This document shows positions 9,040 through 17,540 of a DNA stretch of 64,000 nucleotides, piece by piece. This DNA is from Kineosporiaceae bacterium SCSIO 59966. GTDB lineage: Bacteria > Actinomycetota > Actinomycetes > Actinomycetales > SCSIO-59966. The position numbers and the translations under genes were made by a program. The notes under the pieces were generated by a model. It searched no databases. It was not told the origin of the DNA and was given only the letters and a program-made list of their open reading frames with translations. Position 1 is the stretch's first letter. Each line of letters opens with the position of its first letter. The stretch is taken from positions 806,001-870,000 of the forward strand of contig CP052876.1 in the NCBI GenBank assembly GCA_020881835.1, read 5' to 3'.

Positions 9040-11484
9040 GTGGTGACCCTGCCGCGGCTCGTCGTCGCGGCGTCGTCCACGGGCCAGGGCAAGACGACCG
9101 TCGCCACCGGCCTGATGGCCGCTCTGGCCGCCGCCGGGCACCGGGTGAGCGGGCACAAGGTCGGCCCCGACTACATCGACCCCGGCTACCACGCGCTCGC
9201 CACCGGCCGACCCGGGCGCAACCTCGACCCGCACCTCGTCGGCGAGGAGCGGATCGTCCCGCTCCTGCTCCACGGGGCGGCCGGCGCGGACGTCGCGGTG
9301 TTCGAAGGCGTCATGGGACTGTACGACGGTCGGCTGGGCACCGACGGGTTCGCCTCCACCGCGCACGTCGCCGCCCTGACCCGCTCACCGGTCGTCCTCG
9401 TCGTCGACGTCGCCCGGCAGTCACGCACCGCCGCTGCGGTCGCCGCGGGGATGGCGGCGTTCGACACCGGCGTCGACATCGCCGGCGTCGTCCTGAACCG
9501 CGCTGGCTCGGCGCGCAACGACGCCGAGGTCGTCAGGGCGCTGGAGCGCGCCGGGCTGCCGGTTCTCGGGGTGCTCCCGCGGTCCGAGGAGCTGACCACG
9601 CCGTCGCGGCACCTCGGCCTCGTGCCGGCGGCCGAGCGCGACGTGTCGGCAGCGGTGGTCGGCCGGCTCGGGGAGCAGGTCCGGCGCCACCTCGACGTGG
9701 ACGCCGTCCTGCAGGTGGCTCGGAGCGCTGTGGACCTGCCCGGCCGGGCGTGGGACCCGCGCGACGACGTCCGTCCCCCCGGTGGCGGCAGGCCCGTCGT
9801 CGCGGTGGCGGCGGGGCGAGCCTTCACCTTCCGGTACACCGAGACCGACGAGCTGTTGCAGGCGGCGGGCTGCCAGGTCGTGTCCTTCGACCCCCTCGCC
9901 GACCCGGCGCTGCCCGAGGGGACGGCCGGTGTCTATCTCGGCGGCGGCTTCCCCGAGGTGTACGCCGCCGAGCTCGCTGCCAACCACAGCCTGCTCGAGG
10001 ATCTGCGTGCCGCCGTCGAGGCCGGCGTCCCGACCGTCGCCGAGTGCGCCGGCCTGCTCTACCTGTCGAGCACGCTGGACGACGTCCCGATGGCCGGGGT
10101 CGTCCCCGCGACGGCGGCCATGACGGACCGGCTGACGCTGCGCTACCCGGACGCCGTCGCACCGGCCGACTCCCTCCTGGCGCGGGCGGGGGACCGGGTG
10201 ACCGGTCACGAGTTCCACCGCACCCGGACCAGCCCGGTGGCGGGCGGCTGCCCGGCGTGGGAGATCGACGGCGAGGCAACGGGTTTCGCCACAGCGACGC
10301 TGCACGCGTCCTACCTCCACGTGCACTGGGCGGGGCACCCGCGCACGGCCCAGCGGTTCGCCGACGCCGTGCACGCGGCCACTCCCCACCACCACCCGCG
10401 CCACCACCCGCGCCGGCCCAGGCCCGTCCTGCCTGCGGCGTCGTCGTCGCGGGACCCGCTGCTCCAGCCGCTGCGGCACCACGGTGACGCCGAGACCGGC
10501 GAGGGGCTCGTGGACCTGGCGGTCAACGTGTACGACGGCGACCGGCCACCGTGGCTGGAACGAGCGCTGCGGGAGTCGCTGACCGACGCGGCGTCCTACC
10601 CGGACGCGTCCGCCGCCGCCGCCGTCGTCGCCCGGCGGCACGGCCGGGAGGCCGACGAGGTGCTGCCGACCGCCGGGGCGGCCGAGGCGTTCACCCTCCT
10701 GGCGCGTCTCGAACCGTGGCGCCGGCCCGTCGTCGTGCACCCGCAGTTCACCGAGCCGCACGTGGCGCTGGAGCAGGCGGGGCGAACGGTCACGACCGTG
10801 CTGTGCAGGCCCGAGAACGGTTTCGCGCTCGACCCCGACGCCGTCCCGCAGGACGCCGACCTCGTCGTCGTAGGCAACCCGACCAACCCGACCGGGGTCC
10901 TGCACCCCGCGAGCGCCCTGAGACGCCTGCGCCGCCGCGGCCGGCTCGTGGTGGTGGACGAGGCCTTCATGGACGCCGTGCCCGGCGAGGCGGAGTCGCT
11001 CGCCGGGGAGCGGCTCGCCGGCCTGGTGGTGGTTCGGAGCCTGACCAAGCACTGGTCCGTGCCGGGCATCCGCGCCGGGTACGTCGTCGGTGACCGCTCG
11101 GTCGTGCGCCGGCTCGCCGCGGTCCAGACCCCCTGGGCGGTGTCGTCACCGGCGATCGCCGCCACGGTCGCGTGCTGCGGACCGGCCGCCGCAGCCGAGG
11201 GCTCTCGTCGCGCCCAGTCGGTGGTGCGCCGCCGAGAGCTTCTCGAGGACGGACTGCGCCGCCGCGGCATCGACGTCGTCCCGTCAGCGGCTCCGTTCGT
11301 CCTGGCCCGCCCGGGCACCGGGGTGCACGCGGCCCTGCGCGAGCGCGGTGTCGCCGTCCGCCGTGCCGACACGTTCCCGGGCCTGGATGGCAGCTGGGTG
11401 CGGATCGCCGTCCGCCGGCCGGCCGTCACCCTGCGGCTCCTCGAGGAGCTCGACCGACTGCCCGCCAACCGTTCCCACCTGTGA
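9040..11484 (+). CDS. cobB: Fused cobyrinate a,c-diamide synthase (CobB) and CobC-like PLP enzyme
   Basis: Residues 1 to about 440 form CobB: a P-loop amidoligase domain (STGQGKTTVATGL, GHKVGPDYIDPGYH, VFEGVMGLYDG) and a class I glutamine amidotransferase domain with nucleophile Cys336 in VAECAGLLYL and the ASYLHVHW histidine segment. It amidates the a and c acetates of the corrin ring. After a His/Pro/Arg-rich linker (about 445-465), residues about 480-814 are a fold-type I PLP aminotransferase resembling CobC, with VVGNPTNPTG and the PLP lysine K670 in RSLTKHWSVPG. CobC-type enzymes decarboxylate threonine phosphate to aminopropanol phosphate for the nucleotide loop. The start is GTG 9040 or the adjacent GTG 9043. 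Confidence 0.93.
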   Translation: MVTLPRLVVAASSTGQGKTTVATGLMAALAAAGHRVSGHKVGPDYIDPGYHALATGRPGRNLDPHLVGEERIVPLLLHGAAGADVAVFEGVMGLYDGRLGTDGFASTAHVAALTRSPVVLVVDVARQSRTAAAVAAGMAAFDTGVDIAGVVLNRAGSARNDAEVVRALERAGLPVLGVLPRSEELTTPSRHLGLVPAAERDVSAAVVGRLGEQVRRHLDVDAVLQVARSAVDLPGRAWDPRDDVRPPGGGRPVVAVAAGRAFTFRYTETDELLQAAGCQVVSFDPLADPALPEGTAGVYLGGGFPEVYAAELAANHSLLEDLRAAVEAGVPTVAECAGLLYLSSTLDDVPMAGVVPATAAMTDRLTLRYPDAVAPADSLLARAGDRVTGHEFHRTRTSPVAGGCPAWEIDGEATGFATATLHASYLHVHWAGHPRTAQRFADAVHAATPHHHPRHHPRRPRPVLPAASSSRDPLLQPLRHHGDAETGEGLVDLAVNVYDGDRPPWLERALRESLTDAASYPDASAAAAVVARRHGREADEVLPTAGAAEAFTLLARLEPWRRPVVVHPQFTEPHVALEQAGRTVTTVLCRPENGFALDPDAVPQDADLVVVGNPTNPTGVLHPASALRRLRRRGRLVVVDEAFMDAVPGEAESLAGERLAGLVVVRSLTKHWSVPGIRAGYVVGDRSVVRRLAAVQTPWAVSSPAIAATVACCGPAAAAEGSRRAQSVVRRRELLEDGLRRRGIDVVPSAAPFVLARPGTGVHAALRERGVAVRRADTFPGLDGSWVRIAVRRPAVTLRLLEELDRLPANRSHL

Positions 11485-11494
11485 CAGGAGTCCG

Positions 11495-12535
11495 ATGCCT
11501 GCCGTGTCCGCCCCCTCCGCCGTCGCCCGCGATCACGCCGCCAGGCGGCTGGCGGCGCTGGCGACCCCGCCCGGTGCCCTCGGCCGCCTCGGGGAGCTCG
11601 CCGTCTGGGTCGCCGCCTGTCAGGGCCAGGTGCCACCACGGCAGGTCGACGACGTCCGTCTGGTCATCTTCGCCGGCGACCACGGCGTCGCCGCCCACGG
11701 CGTGTCAGCGTTCCCGCCCGCCGTCACCGGCGCCATGGTCCGGGTCTTCCTCGCCGGCAGGGCCGGCGTCAGCGCGCTGGCGGCCACGCACGGCGTCACC
11801 GTCCGCGTCCTGGACCTCGGGGTCGACGAGGCCTTCGACGACCTGGACGACGCGACGAGGTCCGCGCTGACGGCGCACAAGGTCCGGCGCGGCAGCGGCG
11901 CCATCCACCTCGAGGACGCGCTGACCGCCGACCAGACCCGCGCCGCCCTGGACGCCGGGGCCCGGGTGGCACGCGAGGAGATCCAGGCCGGCGCGCAGCT
12001 GCTCATCAGCGGTGACATGGGCATCGGCAACACCACTCCCGCCGCCGCCATGGTCGCCGCCGCGCTCTGCGTGCCCGCATCCGAGGTCGTCGGCCGCGGC
12101 ACCGGCATCGACGACGAGACGCTGAGGCGCAAGACCGGCGTCATCGACGCGGCCCTGACCCGCGCCGGGACCAGGGTGTCCGACCCGGTCGAGACGCTGA
12201 CGGCGCTCGGCTCGGCGGACCTGGCAGCCGCCACGGGCTACCTGCTCGCAGCAGCCCAGGACGGCGTCCCGGTACTGCTCGACGGGCTGATGAGTGTCGC
12301 GTGCGCCGTGACCGCCGACCGGATCGAGCCGGGCGCGGCGGCCTGGTTCGCCGCCGGGCACCGGTCCACGGAGCCTGCGCAGTCCCTCGCGCTGGGCAAG
12401 CTCGGGCTCGAGCCGCTGCTCGACCTCGGCCTGCGGCTGGGAGAGGGGTCAGGCGCGGTCGCCGCCGTACCGGTCCTGCGTAGCGCGGTCGCGCTGCTGC
12501 GCGACGTCGCCCTGCTCGAGGAGATCCCCGCCTGA
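11495..12535 (+). CDS. cobT: Nicotinate-nucleotide--dimethylbenzimidazole phosphoribosyltransferase CobT
   Basis: CobT activates the lower ligand by moving phosphoribose from nicotinate mononucleotide to 5,6-dimethylbenzimidazole, giving alpha-ribazole phosphate. The 346-residue protein shows FAGDHGVAAHGVSAFP, the phosphate-binding SGDMGIGNTTPAAA, GRGTGIDDETLRRK and catalytic Glu317 in LRLGEGSGA. The ATG has CAGGAG 5 nt upstream. The upstream extension of the open frame is a shadow of cobBC. It joins cobO, cobBC and cobD in the second riboswitch-controlled operon, here serving nucleotide-loop assembly. Confidence 0.97.
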   Translation: MPAVSAPSAVARDHAARRLAALATPPGALGRLGELAVWVAACQGQVPPRQVDDVRLVIFAGDHGVAAHGVSAFPPAVTGAMVRVFLAGRAGVSALAATHGVTVRVLDLGVDEAFDDLDDATRSALTAHKVRRGSGAIHLEDALTADQTRAALDAGARVAREEIQAGAQLLISGDMGIGNTTPAAAMVAAALCVPASEVVGRGTGIDDETLRRKTGVIDAALTRAGTRVSDPVETLTALGSADLAAATGYLLAAAQDGVPVLLDGLMSVACAVTADRIEPGAAAWFAAGHRSTEPAQSLALGKLGLEPLLDLGLRLGEGSGAVAAVPVLRSAVALLRDVALLEEIPA

Positions 12536-13566
12536 TGCCACCGGACGCCCCGGGACCACGGGTGCCGGCACGTGCGGCCGGCATCCTGCTGGGGTTCGCC
12601 GCGGACCGCCTCCTGGCAGACCCGCGGCGGTACCACCCGGTGGCCGGCTTCGGTCGGGCCGCCGCAGCCGTCGAGCGCCGGCTGTACGCCGACTCGCGCG
12701 CTCGGGGCGCAGCCCACGCCGCGGCGCTGGTCGGGGCAGCGGTGGCGCTCGGTGTCGCCGCCGAGCGCCTCACGGTCCGCCCGACCGCCCGGGCCGTGGT
12801 CACCGCCGTCGCGACGTGGACGGTCCTGGGCGGGCGCACCCTCGACCTCGAGGCCGGCGCGGTCCAGGGCCTGCTCTGCAGCGGCGACCTGCCCGCGGCG
12901 CGAACCCGGGTCCGACGTCTCGTCGGCCGGGACACCGGCGGGCTCGACGTGCCGGAGGTCTCCCGGGCCGTGGTCGAGTCGGTCGCGGAGAACACGTCCG
13001 ACGCGGTCGTGGCCCCCCTGGTGTGGGGCGCAGTGGCCGGCGTCCCGGGGCTGCTCGGGTACCGCGCCGTCAACACCCTCGACGCGATGGTTGGCCACCG
13101 CAACGCCCGTTACCAGCGCTACGGCTGGGCCTCGGCCCGACTGGACGACCTGGTGAACCTGCCGGGATCGCGGCTCACCGGTGTGCTGACCCTCGTCGCC
13201 AGCCCGGCTCGGGCCGGGGACGCGTGGCGCACCTGGCGTCGGGACGCCGGGCGCCATCCGAGCCCGAACGCGGGCGTGGCGGAGGCCGCGTTCGCGGGTG
13301 CGCTGGGCGTCCGGCTCGGCGGCACGAACCGCTACGACGGCAACCGCGTGGAGCACCGCGCCGTCATGGGGGACGGCCGTCCGCCACGGCCCCAGGACAT
13401 CACGCGTGCGCGGCGCCTCGCCAGGCGCGTCGGGGCCGGGGCCGCGCTGACCGCCGCCGTGACGGCGGCCGTGCTGGGACGCAGGCAGTGGGGCTACCGG
13501 TCGTCCTGCTCGGCACGTCGGCGACCGACCCGTGCCCTCTGGCGCCGGCTGCGGCCGGGCGGCTAG
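12535..13566 (+). CDS. cobD: Adenosylcobinamide-phosphate synthase CobD (CbiB)
   Basis: CobD is a membrane protein that attaches aminopropanol (phosphate) to the f propionate of adenosylcobyric acid. Family motifs are ADRLLADPRRYHPVAGFGR, SVAENTSDAVVAPLVWG, YRAVNTLDAMVGHRN and PSPNAGVAEAAFAGAL, together with several hydrophobic stretches consistent with membrane segments. The 343-residue length is usual, although the last ~25 residues are basic and not typical. The ATG overlaps the cobT stop as TGATG. The TAG stop codon is also the first half of TAGAGT, a likely -10 element for the next riboswitch transcript. Confidence 0.95.
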   Translation: MPPDAPGPRVPARAAGILLGFAADRLLADPRRYHPVAGFGRAAAAVERRLYADSRARGAAHAAALVGAAVALGVAAERLTVRPTARAVVTAVATWTVLGGRTLDLEAGAVQGLLCSGDLPAARTRVRRLVGRDTGGLDVPEVSRAVVESVAENTSDAVVAPLVWGAVAGVPGLLGYRAVNTLDAMVGHRNARYQRYGWASARLDDLVNLPGSRLTGVLTLVASPARAGDAWRTWRRDAGRHPSPNAGVAEAAFAGALGVRLGGTNRYDGNRVEHRAVMGDGRPPRPQDITRARRLARRVGAGAALTAAVTAAVLGRRQWGYRSSCSARRRPTRALWRRLRPGG

Positions 13567-13571
13567 AGTCG

Positions 13572-13660
13572 CCGTGCGGTCGCAAGGAAGCCGGTGGGAG
13601 TCCGGCACAGTCGCGCTACTGTGACATCGCCTCGGCGGTGGAGTCAGACCCGAGCGGCCG
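13572..13660 (+). ncRNA. Cobalamin riboswitch upstream of cbtB-cbtA
   Basis: AAGGAAGCCGGTGGGAGTCC, CACAGTCGCGCTACTGTGAC and the B12-box-like GAGTCAGACCCGAGC lie in the canonical order, giving a compact riboswitch. A candidate promoter -10, TAGAGT (13564-13569), overlaps the cobD stop. Downstream, AGGGAC and GTCCCT-like sequences around 13678-13695 can form a hairpin next to the cbtB Shine-Dalgarno GAGAGGA, suggesting control of translation. Placing cobalt transporter genes under B12 control is common for the CbtAB family. Confidence 0.9.
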
Positions 13661-13708
13661 TCACTCAGCCCATCGACAGGGACGCACGAATCCCTGAGAG
13701 GACACGCC

Positions 13709-13906
13709 ATGTCGCACTCCGCCGTCATCCCGGTCACCGAGCCGGTCGCCGTCCCCACCGTCCCGATGCGGGAGCTGGCGCCCTGGGTGCTGTTCCTCGG
13801 CCTCCTCGCCGTGCTCGCGCTGTTCTTCGCCACCACTGACCAGGGCGCGGTGGTCCACGAGTGGGTCCACGACGGCAGCCACCTGCTCGGCTACCCCTGC
13901 CACTGA
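13709..13906 (+). CDS. cbtB: Cobalt transporter subunit CbtB
   Basis: This is a 65-residue single-span membrane protein: a polar N-terminus, one hydrophobic helix (LAPWVLFLGLLAVLALFF) and a His-rich tail, VVHEWVHDGSHLLGYPCH. That architecture is diagnostic of CbtB, a small partner of the predicted cobalt transporter CbtA. The histidine, aspartate and cysteine tail is thought to bind the metal. The ATG follows GAGAGGA by 6 nt, directly after a cobalamin riboswitch. Eight nt separate its stop from the cbtA start, so the two are an operon. Confidence 0.93.
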   Translation: MSHSAVIPVTEPVAVPTVPMRELAPWVLFLGLLAVLALFFATTDQGAVVHEWVHDGSHLLGYPCH

Positions 13907-13914
13907 CGCCCGCT

Positions 13915-14643
13915 GTGAGCGCACGGGCGCTTCTCCTGCGCGGGCTCGCCGCCGGACTGGTCGCCGGGCTTGCCGCCTTCGTCGTCGCCTCCGCCGTCGG
14001 AGAGCCACAGGTCGAGGCTGCCGTCGCCCTGGAGGGAGCGGGTGCCACCGGCGGCGGGATCCCACGAGACCTGCAGGCGACCTGGGGACTGCTCACCGCC
14101 ACGACGGCGGTCGGCCTGGCCCTCGGCGGAGCGGTCGCGCTCGTCGTCGCGGGCACGCTGGGCCGGCTGGGCCGCCTGCGGCCCGGGCAGTCCACCGCAC
14201 TCGTGACCCTGCTCGGGTTCGTCTCGGTCGCGCTGGTCCCGTTCCTCAAGTACCCCGCGTCACCCCCTGGGGTCCACGACGGCGAGACGATCGGCCAGCG
14301 GACCGCGCTCTTCTTCGGTTTCGTGCTGGTGTCGGTCGCGGCGGCCGCTCTCGCCACCCGCGGTGCCCTGTGGGCGCGCCAGCGGGTCGGCACCTACGGC
14401 GGCGTCGTGGCCGGGGTGACCGGCTACCTGGTCGTCGTCGTGCTGGCCGGCCAGGTCCTCGCGCCGGCCGAGGGGACCGGCGACTTCCCCGCCGACACGT
14501 TGTGGTCCTTCCGGCTGGCGTCGTTCGTCACCGTCGCCACCCTCTGGGGCGTCATCGGTCTGGTGCTCACGGGTCTGGTGTCGCGGCTCGACGCCGTCGA
14601 GACGGAACCGGCCGCGCGGCGTGAGACGGTCGCCGGCCTCTGA
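13915..14643 (+). CDS. cbtA: Predicted cobalt transporter subunit CbtA
   Basis: A 242-residue integral membrane protein with about five hydrophobic segments: [17 protein letters not shown] at the N-terminus, [55 protein letters not shown] and the last segment near 210-228. [21 protein letters not shown] is the characteristic CbtA loop. With CbtB it is predicted to import cobalt for the corrin ring. GTG 13915 is chosen because the open frame further upstream is inside cbtB. The 3' end overlaps the end of the opposing cobK gene by 77 bp. Confidence 0.92.
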   Translation: MSARALLLRGLAAGLVAGLAAFVVASAVGEPQVEAAVALEGAGATGGGIPRDLQATWGLLTATTAVGLALGGAVALVVAGTLGRLGRLRPGQSTALVTLLGFVSVALVPFLKYPASPPGVHDGETIGQRTALFFGFVLVSVAAAALATRGALWARQRVGTYGGVVAGVTGYLVVVVLAGQVLAPAEGTGDFPADTLWSFRLASFVTVATLWGVIGLVLTGLVSRLDAVETEPAARRETVAGL

Positions 14644-15352
14644 CCCACTCGACGGCCTCGTCGACGGTGGCGACGGTCGGGACGCCGACCGGCCCGGCGG
14701 GACGACGGACGACGACGACCGCGGCGCCGAGCTCGGCGGCGGCCTGCAGCTTGGGCCAGGTGAAGGTGCCGCCGGAGTCCTTGGTGACCAGGACGTCGGT
14801 GCCGTGACGGCCCATCAGCCCTCGCTCGCCCTGCACGGTGTACGGGCCGCGGCTGGTGACGAGCTGCCAGGAGCTGGGCCACACCTGCTCCGGCAGCTCC
14901 ACCACACGGGCCAGGACGGCGCGGTCCCGCAGCGCGGGGACGAACCGACCGAGCTCCTGGCGTCCGACCGTGAGGAACGGGCGCCGTCCGAGGTCGGCCG
15001 CGGCGTGGGCCGCTTGCTCGGACGTGTCGACGTAGGTCCAGGACGGCTGCGGCGTCCAGGCCGGCCGCTCCAGCCTCAGCAGCGGCACTGCCTGGGCCGC
15101 GCAGGCCGCGGCGGCGTTGCGGCTGATGCCGACTGCGAACGGGTGGGTCGCATCGACCACCGCGTCGTAGTCGGCGAGGGCTGCGCGCAGCCCGTCGACG
15201 CCGCCGAAGCCACCGACCCGGACCGCGCCGAGCGGCAGCTGCGGCCGGGTGACCCGCCCGGCCAGGGAGCTGGTGACGTCGATCCCGTCGGTGGCCAGCC
15301 GGGCCGCCAGCGCGCGGGCCTCGCTCGTACCGCCGAGCAGGAGCAGCCTCAC
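14567..15352 (-). CDS. cobK: Precorrin-6A reductase CobK
   Basis: CobK reduces precorrin-6A to precorrin-6B with NADPH. The 261-residue protein starts with the nucleotide-binding [14 protein letters not shown] and has [28 protein letters not shown] and [18 protein letters not shown], all typical of the family. The GTG start overlaps the cobQ stop (GTGA). After the usual end near VEWVRG the reading frame continues for about 20 Arg/Pro-rich residues, which is the part that overlaps the cbtA 3' end. It is the last gene of the leftward cobN-cobF-cobQ-cobK operon. Confidence 0.95.
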   Translation of the reverse strand: MRLLLLGGTSEARALAARLATDGIDVTSSLAGRVTRPQLPLGAVRVGGFGGVDGLRAALADYDAVVDATHPFAVGISRNAAAACAAQAVPLLRLERPAWTPQPSWTYVDTSEQAAHAAADLGRRPFLTVGRQELGRFVPALRDRAVLARVVELPEQVWPSSWQLVTSRGPYTVQGERGLMGRHGTDVLVTKDSGGTFTWPKLQAAAELGAAVVVVRRPAGPVGVPTVATVDEAVEWVRGRRPSHAARPVPSRRRRAATPDP

Positions 15353-16827
15353 GCGGCACCACCGGGCGGCAGCACCGGCAGGCCGGAGGGCGCGCCGTGC
15401 CGGGCCAGGTTGAGCAGGGCGTCGACGTCGAGGTGCTGCTCGACCAGGTCGCCCAACCGGTCGAGCATCCGCGCCCGGGCCTGCGGGAAGGACGCCTCGG
15501 ACGGCGGCAGGCCGAGGGTCGCGGCGAGGAAGGCGCGACGCAGCTCGTCCCCCTCGAGGGTGCCGTGCCACATCGTCCCGAAGACGTTGCCGGCGCGCAC
15601 CCCACCTGCGAAGGCCTCGCCGGACCCGACGGTGATGCGGCCGTGGTGGATCTCGTAACCGCTCGCCGGGACGCCGAGGGCCTCGCCGACGGGCAGCCGC
15701 AGGCACTTGTCGGTCTCGAACTCGGTGCGGACGTCCAGCAGGCCGAGGCCGGCGACCACCGTCCCCGCAGCACCCTCGACGCCGCGCGGGTCGCTGATCG
15801 TGCGGCCGAGCATCTGGAAGCCGCCGCAGACGGCGAGCAGGGGGCGTCCGCGACGGACGTGGTCGGCGACGGCGACGTCCAGACCCCGCGAGCGCAGCCA
15901 GGCCAGGTCGGCGATCGTCGAGCGGGTGCCGGGGAGCACGAGCAGGTCCGCGTCGGCGACGTCGCGCGGGTCCGTGGCAAAGGTCACGTCGAGGGTGGGT
16001 TCCAGGCCGAGCGCGTCGACGTCGGTGACGTTGCTGATCCGGGGCAGCCGGATCACGACGACCTTGCGGACGCCGTCCGTGGTCGCGCGCCGGCTGGGGA
16101 TGTCCAGGGTGTCCTCGGAGTCCAGCCACAGGCCCGGGTCCCAGGGCAGCACGCCGAGGACGCGTCGCCCGGTCAGCCGTTCCAGGGACTGCAGCCCCGG
16201 GGCCAGCAGCGCAGGCTCCCCGCGGAACTTGTTGACGACGAAGCCGGCGACGAGGCGCTGGTCGCCGGGGTCCAGCAGGGCGACGGTGCCGAACAGCGCG
16301 GCGAAGACACCGCCGCGGTCGATGTCCCCGACGACGACGACGGGCAGGTCGGCGTGCCGGGCCAGGCCCATGTTCACGTAGTCGCCGCGGCGCAGGTTCA
16401 CCTCGGCCGGGCTGCCGGCACCCTCGGCGACCACCACGTCGAACCGGGAGGCCAGGTCGTCGTACGCGGCGTGCGCGGCCGCGGCGAGGTGCCGACGTCC
16501 GGCCACCCAGTCGGTCGCGCTGACCTCCCCCGCGGGGCGCCCCATGAGCACGACGTGGCTGCGCCGGTCGGAGCCCGGTTTGAGGAGCACCGGGTTCATC
16601 GCCGGTTCCGGGACGACCCCCGCCGCGAGCGCCTGGACCCACTGGGCGCGGCCGATCTCGGCGGTCGAGCCGTCCGGGCTGGCGCAGACCATGGAGTTGT
16701 TCGACATGTTCTGCGCCTTGTACGGCGCGACGCGGACGCCGCGGCGGGCGAAGGCGCGGCACAGGCCGGTCACCACGGCGCTCTTGCCGGCGTCGGAGGT
16801 GGTGCCGGCCACGAGCAGGCCGCTCAC
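15349..16827 (-). CDS. cobQ: Cobyric acid synthase CobQ
   Basis: CobQ amidates the b, d, e and g propionates of adenosylcobyrinate a,c-diamide using glutamine and ATP. The N-terminal domain has [17 protein letters not shown], the signature KAQNMSNNS, and [17 protein letters not shown]. The C-terminal glutamine amidotransferase domain has its nucleophilic cysteine in [10 protein letters not shown] and GYEIHHGR. The length of 492 residues is normal. The GTG start overlaps the cobF stop by 4 nt. The much longer open frame upstream is a shadow of cobF. Confidence 0.97.
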   Translation of the reverse strand: MSGLLVAGTTSDAGKSAVVTGLCRAFARRGVRVAPYKAQNMSNNSMVCASPDGSTAEIGRAQWVQALAAGVVPEPAMNPVLLKPGSDRRSHVVLMGRPAGEVSATDWVAGRRHLAAAAHAAYDDLASRFDVVVAEGAGSPAEVNLRRGDYVNMGLARHADLPVVVVGDIDRGGVFAALFGTVALLDPGDQRLVAGFVVNKFRGEPALLAPGLQSLERLTGRRVLGVLPWDPGLWLDSEDTLDIPSRRATTDGVRKVVVIRLPRISNVTDVDALGLEPTLDVTFATDPRDVADADLLVLPGTRSTIADLAWLRSRGLDVAVADHVRRGRPLLAVCGGFQMLGRTISDPRGVEGAAGTVVAGLGLLDVRTEFETDKCLRLPVGEALGVPASGYEIHHGRITVGSGEAFAGGVRAGNVFGTMWHGTLEGDELRRAFLAATLGLPPSEASFPQARARMLDRLGDLVEQHLDVDALLNLARHGAPSGLPVLPPGGAA

Positions 16828-17540
16828 TCGGGTGCCCTCAGCAGGTACACGTCCATCACCCAACCGGCGCGCTGCCTGGCCCGCAGCCGCGCGTCCTCGA
16901 GGTGGCCGGCGAGGTCGCCCACCCGCCCGGCGGCCAGCTCCTCGGAGTCCGTGCCGAGGTTGGCGCCCCACCAGATCGACCAGTCGTCGAGGCCGGTGAG
17001 GTCGAGCGAGCCGGTGAGCATGACGCACAGGTTCCTCTGGCCGGCGGCGACGTCCTCGCGCAGGCGACGGGCCGTGGTGACGTGGACGGGTCGGCCGACC
17101 GGGTGCAGCACGATCCGGTGCCGTGCGGCGAGGAGCTGCGGCGCGCTGATGCCGGGCAGCACGTCGTACTCGACCGGCAGGCGCTCCGCCAGCGACTCGA
17201 CGACCCGGATCGTCGAGTCGTACAGCGACGGGTCGCCCCACACCAGCAGCGCTGCTGTGCCACCGCGTGCCCGCAGGACGTCCTCGTACACGGCGACCCG
17301 CGCCCGGTGCCAGTCGCGCACCGCCTGCTCGTAGTCGCCGGGGGCATGGTCCCGGTCCGGGTCCGGGACGACGACCACCGGGACGCCGTGCGCCGCCGCG
17401 ACCGCCCGGCGCGCGGCCAGCAGCCCGTCGTCCGCGGACTTCTCGGTGGCGAGTACGTAGTCGCACGCGCGCAGCGCGTCCGCGACCTCGCGGGTGACGT
17501 GGTGCGGCCCCATGCCGACCCCGAGGATGCGGACCCTCAC
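16824..17540 (-). CDS. cobF: Precorrin-6A synthase (deacetylating) CobF
   Basis: CobF is the SAM-dependent methylase that methylates C1 of precorrin-5 and releases acetate, a step specific to the aerobic pathway. The 238-residue protein has the methylase N-terminus [38 protein letters not shown] (the CobF signature), [15 protein letters not shown] and [12 protein letters not shown]. Its GTG start overlaps the cobN stop and its stop overlaps the cobQ start, both as GTGA. CobF with CobG and CobN marks this as the oxygen-dependent, late-cobalt-insertion route. Confidence 0.93.
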   Translation of the reverse strand: MRVRILGVGMGPHHVTREVADALRACDYVLATEKSADDGLLAARRAVAAAHGVPVVVVPDPDRDHAPGDYEQAVRDWHRARVAVYEDVLRARGGTAALLVWGDPSLYDSTIRVVESLAERLPVEYDVLPGISAPQLLAARHRIVLHPVGRPVHVTTARRLREDVAAGQRNLCVMLTGSLDLTGLDDWSIWWGANLGTDSEELAAGRVGDLAGHLEDARLRARQRAGWVMDVYLLRAPE

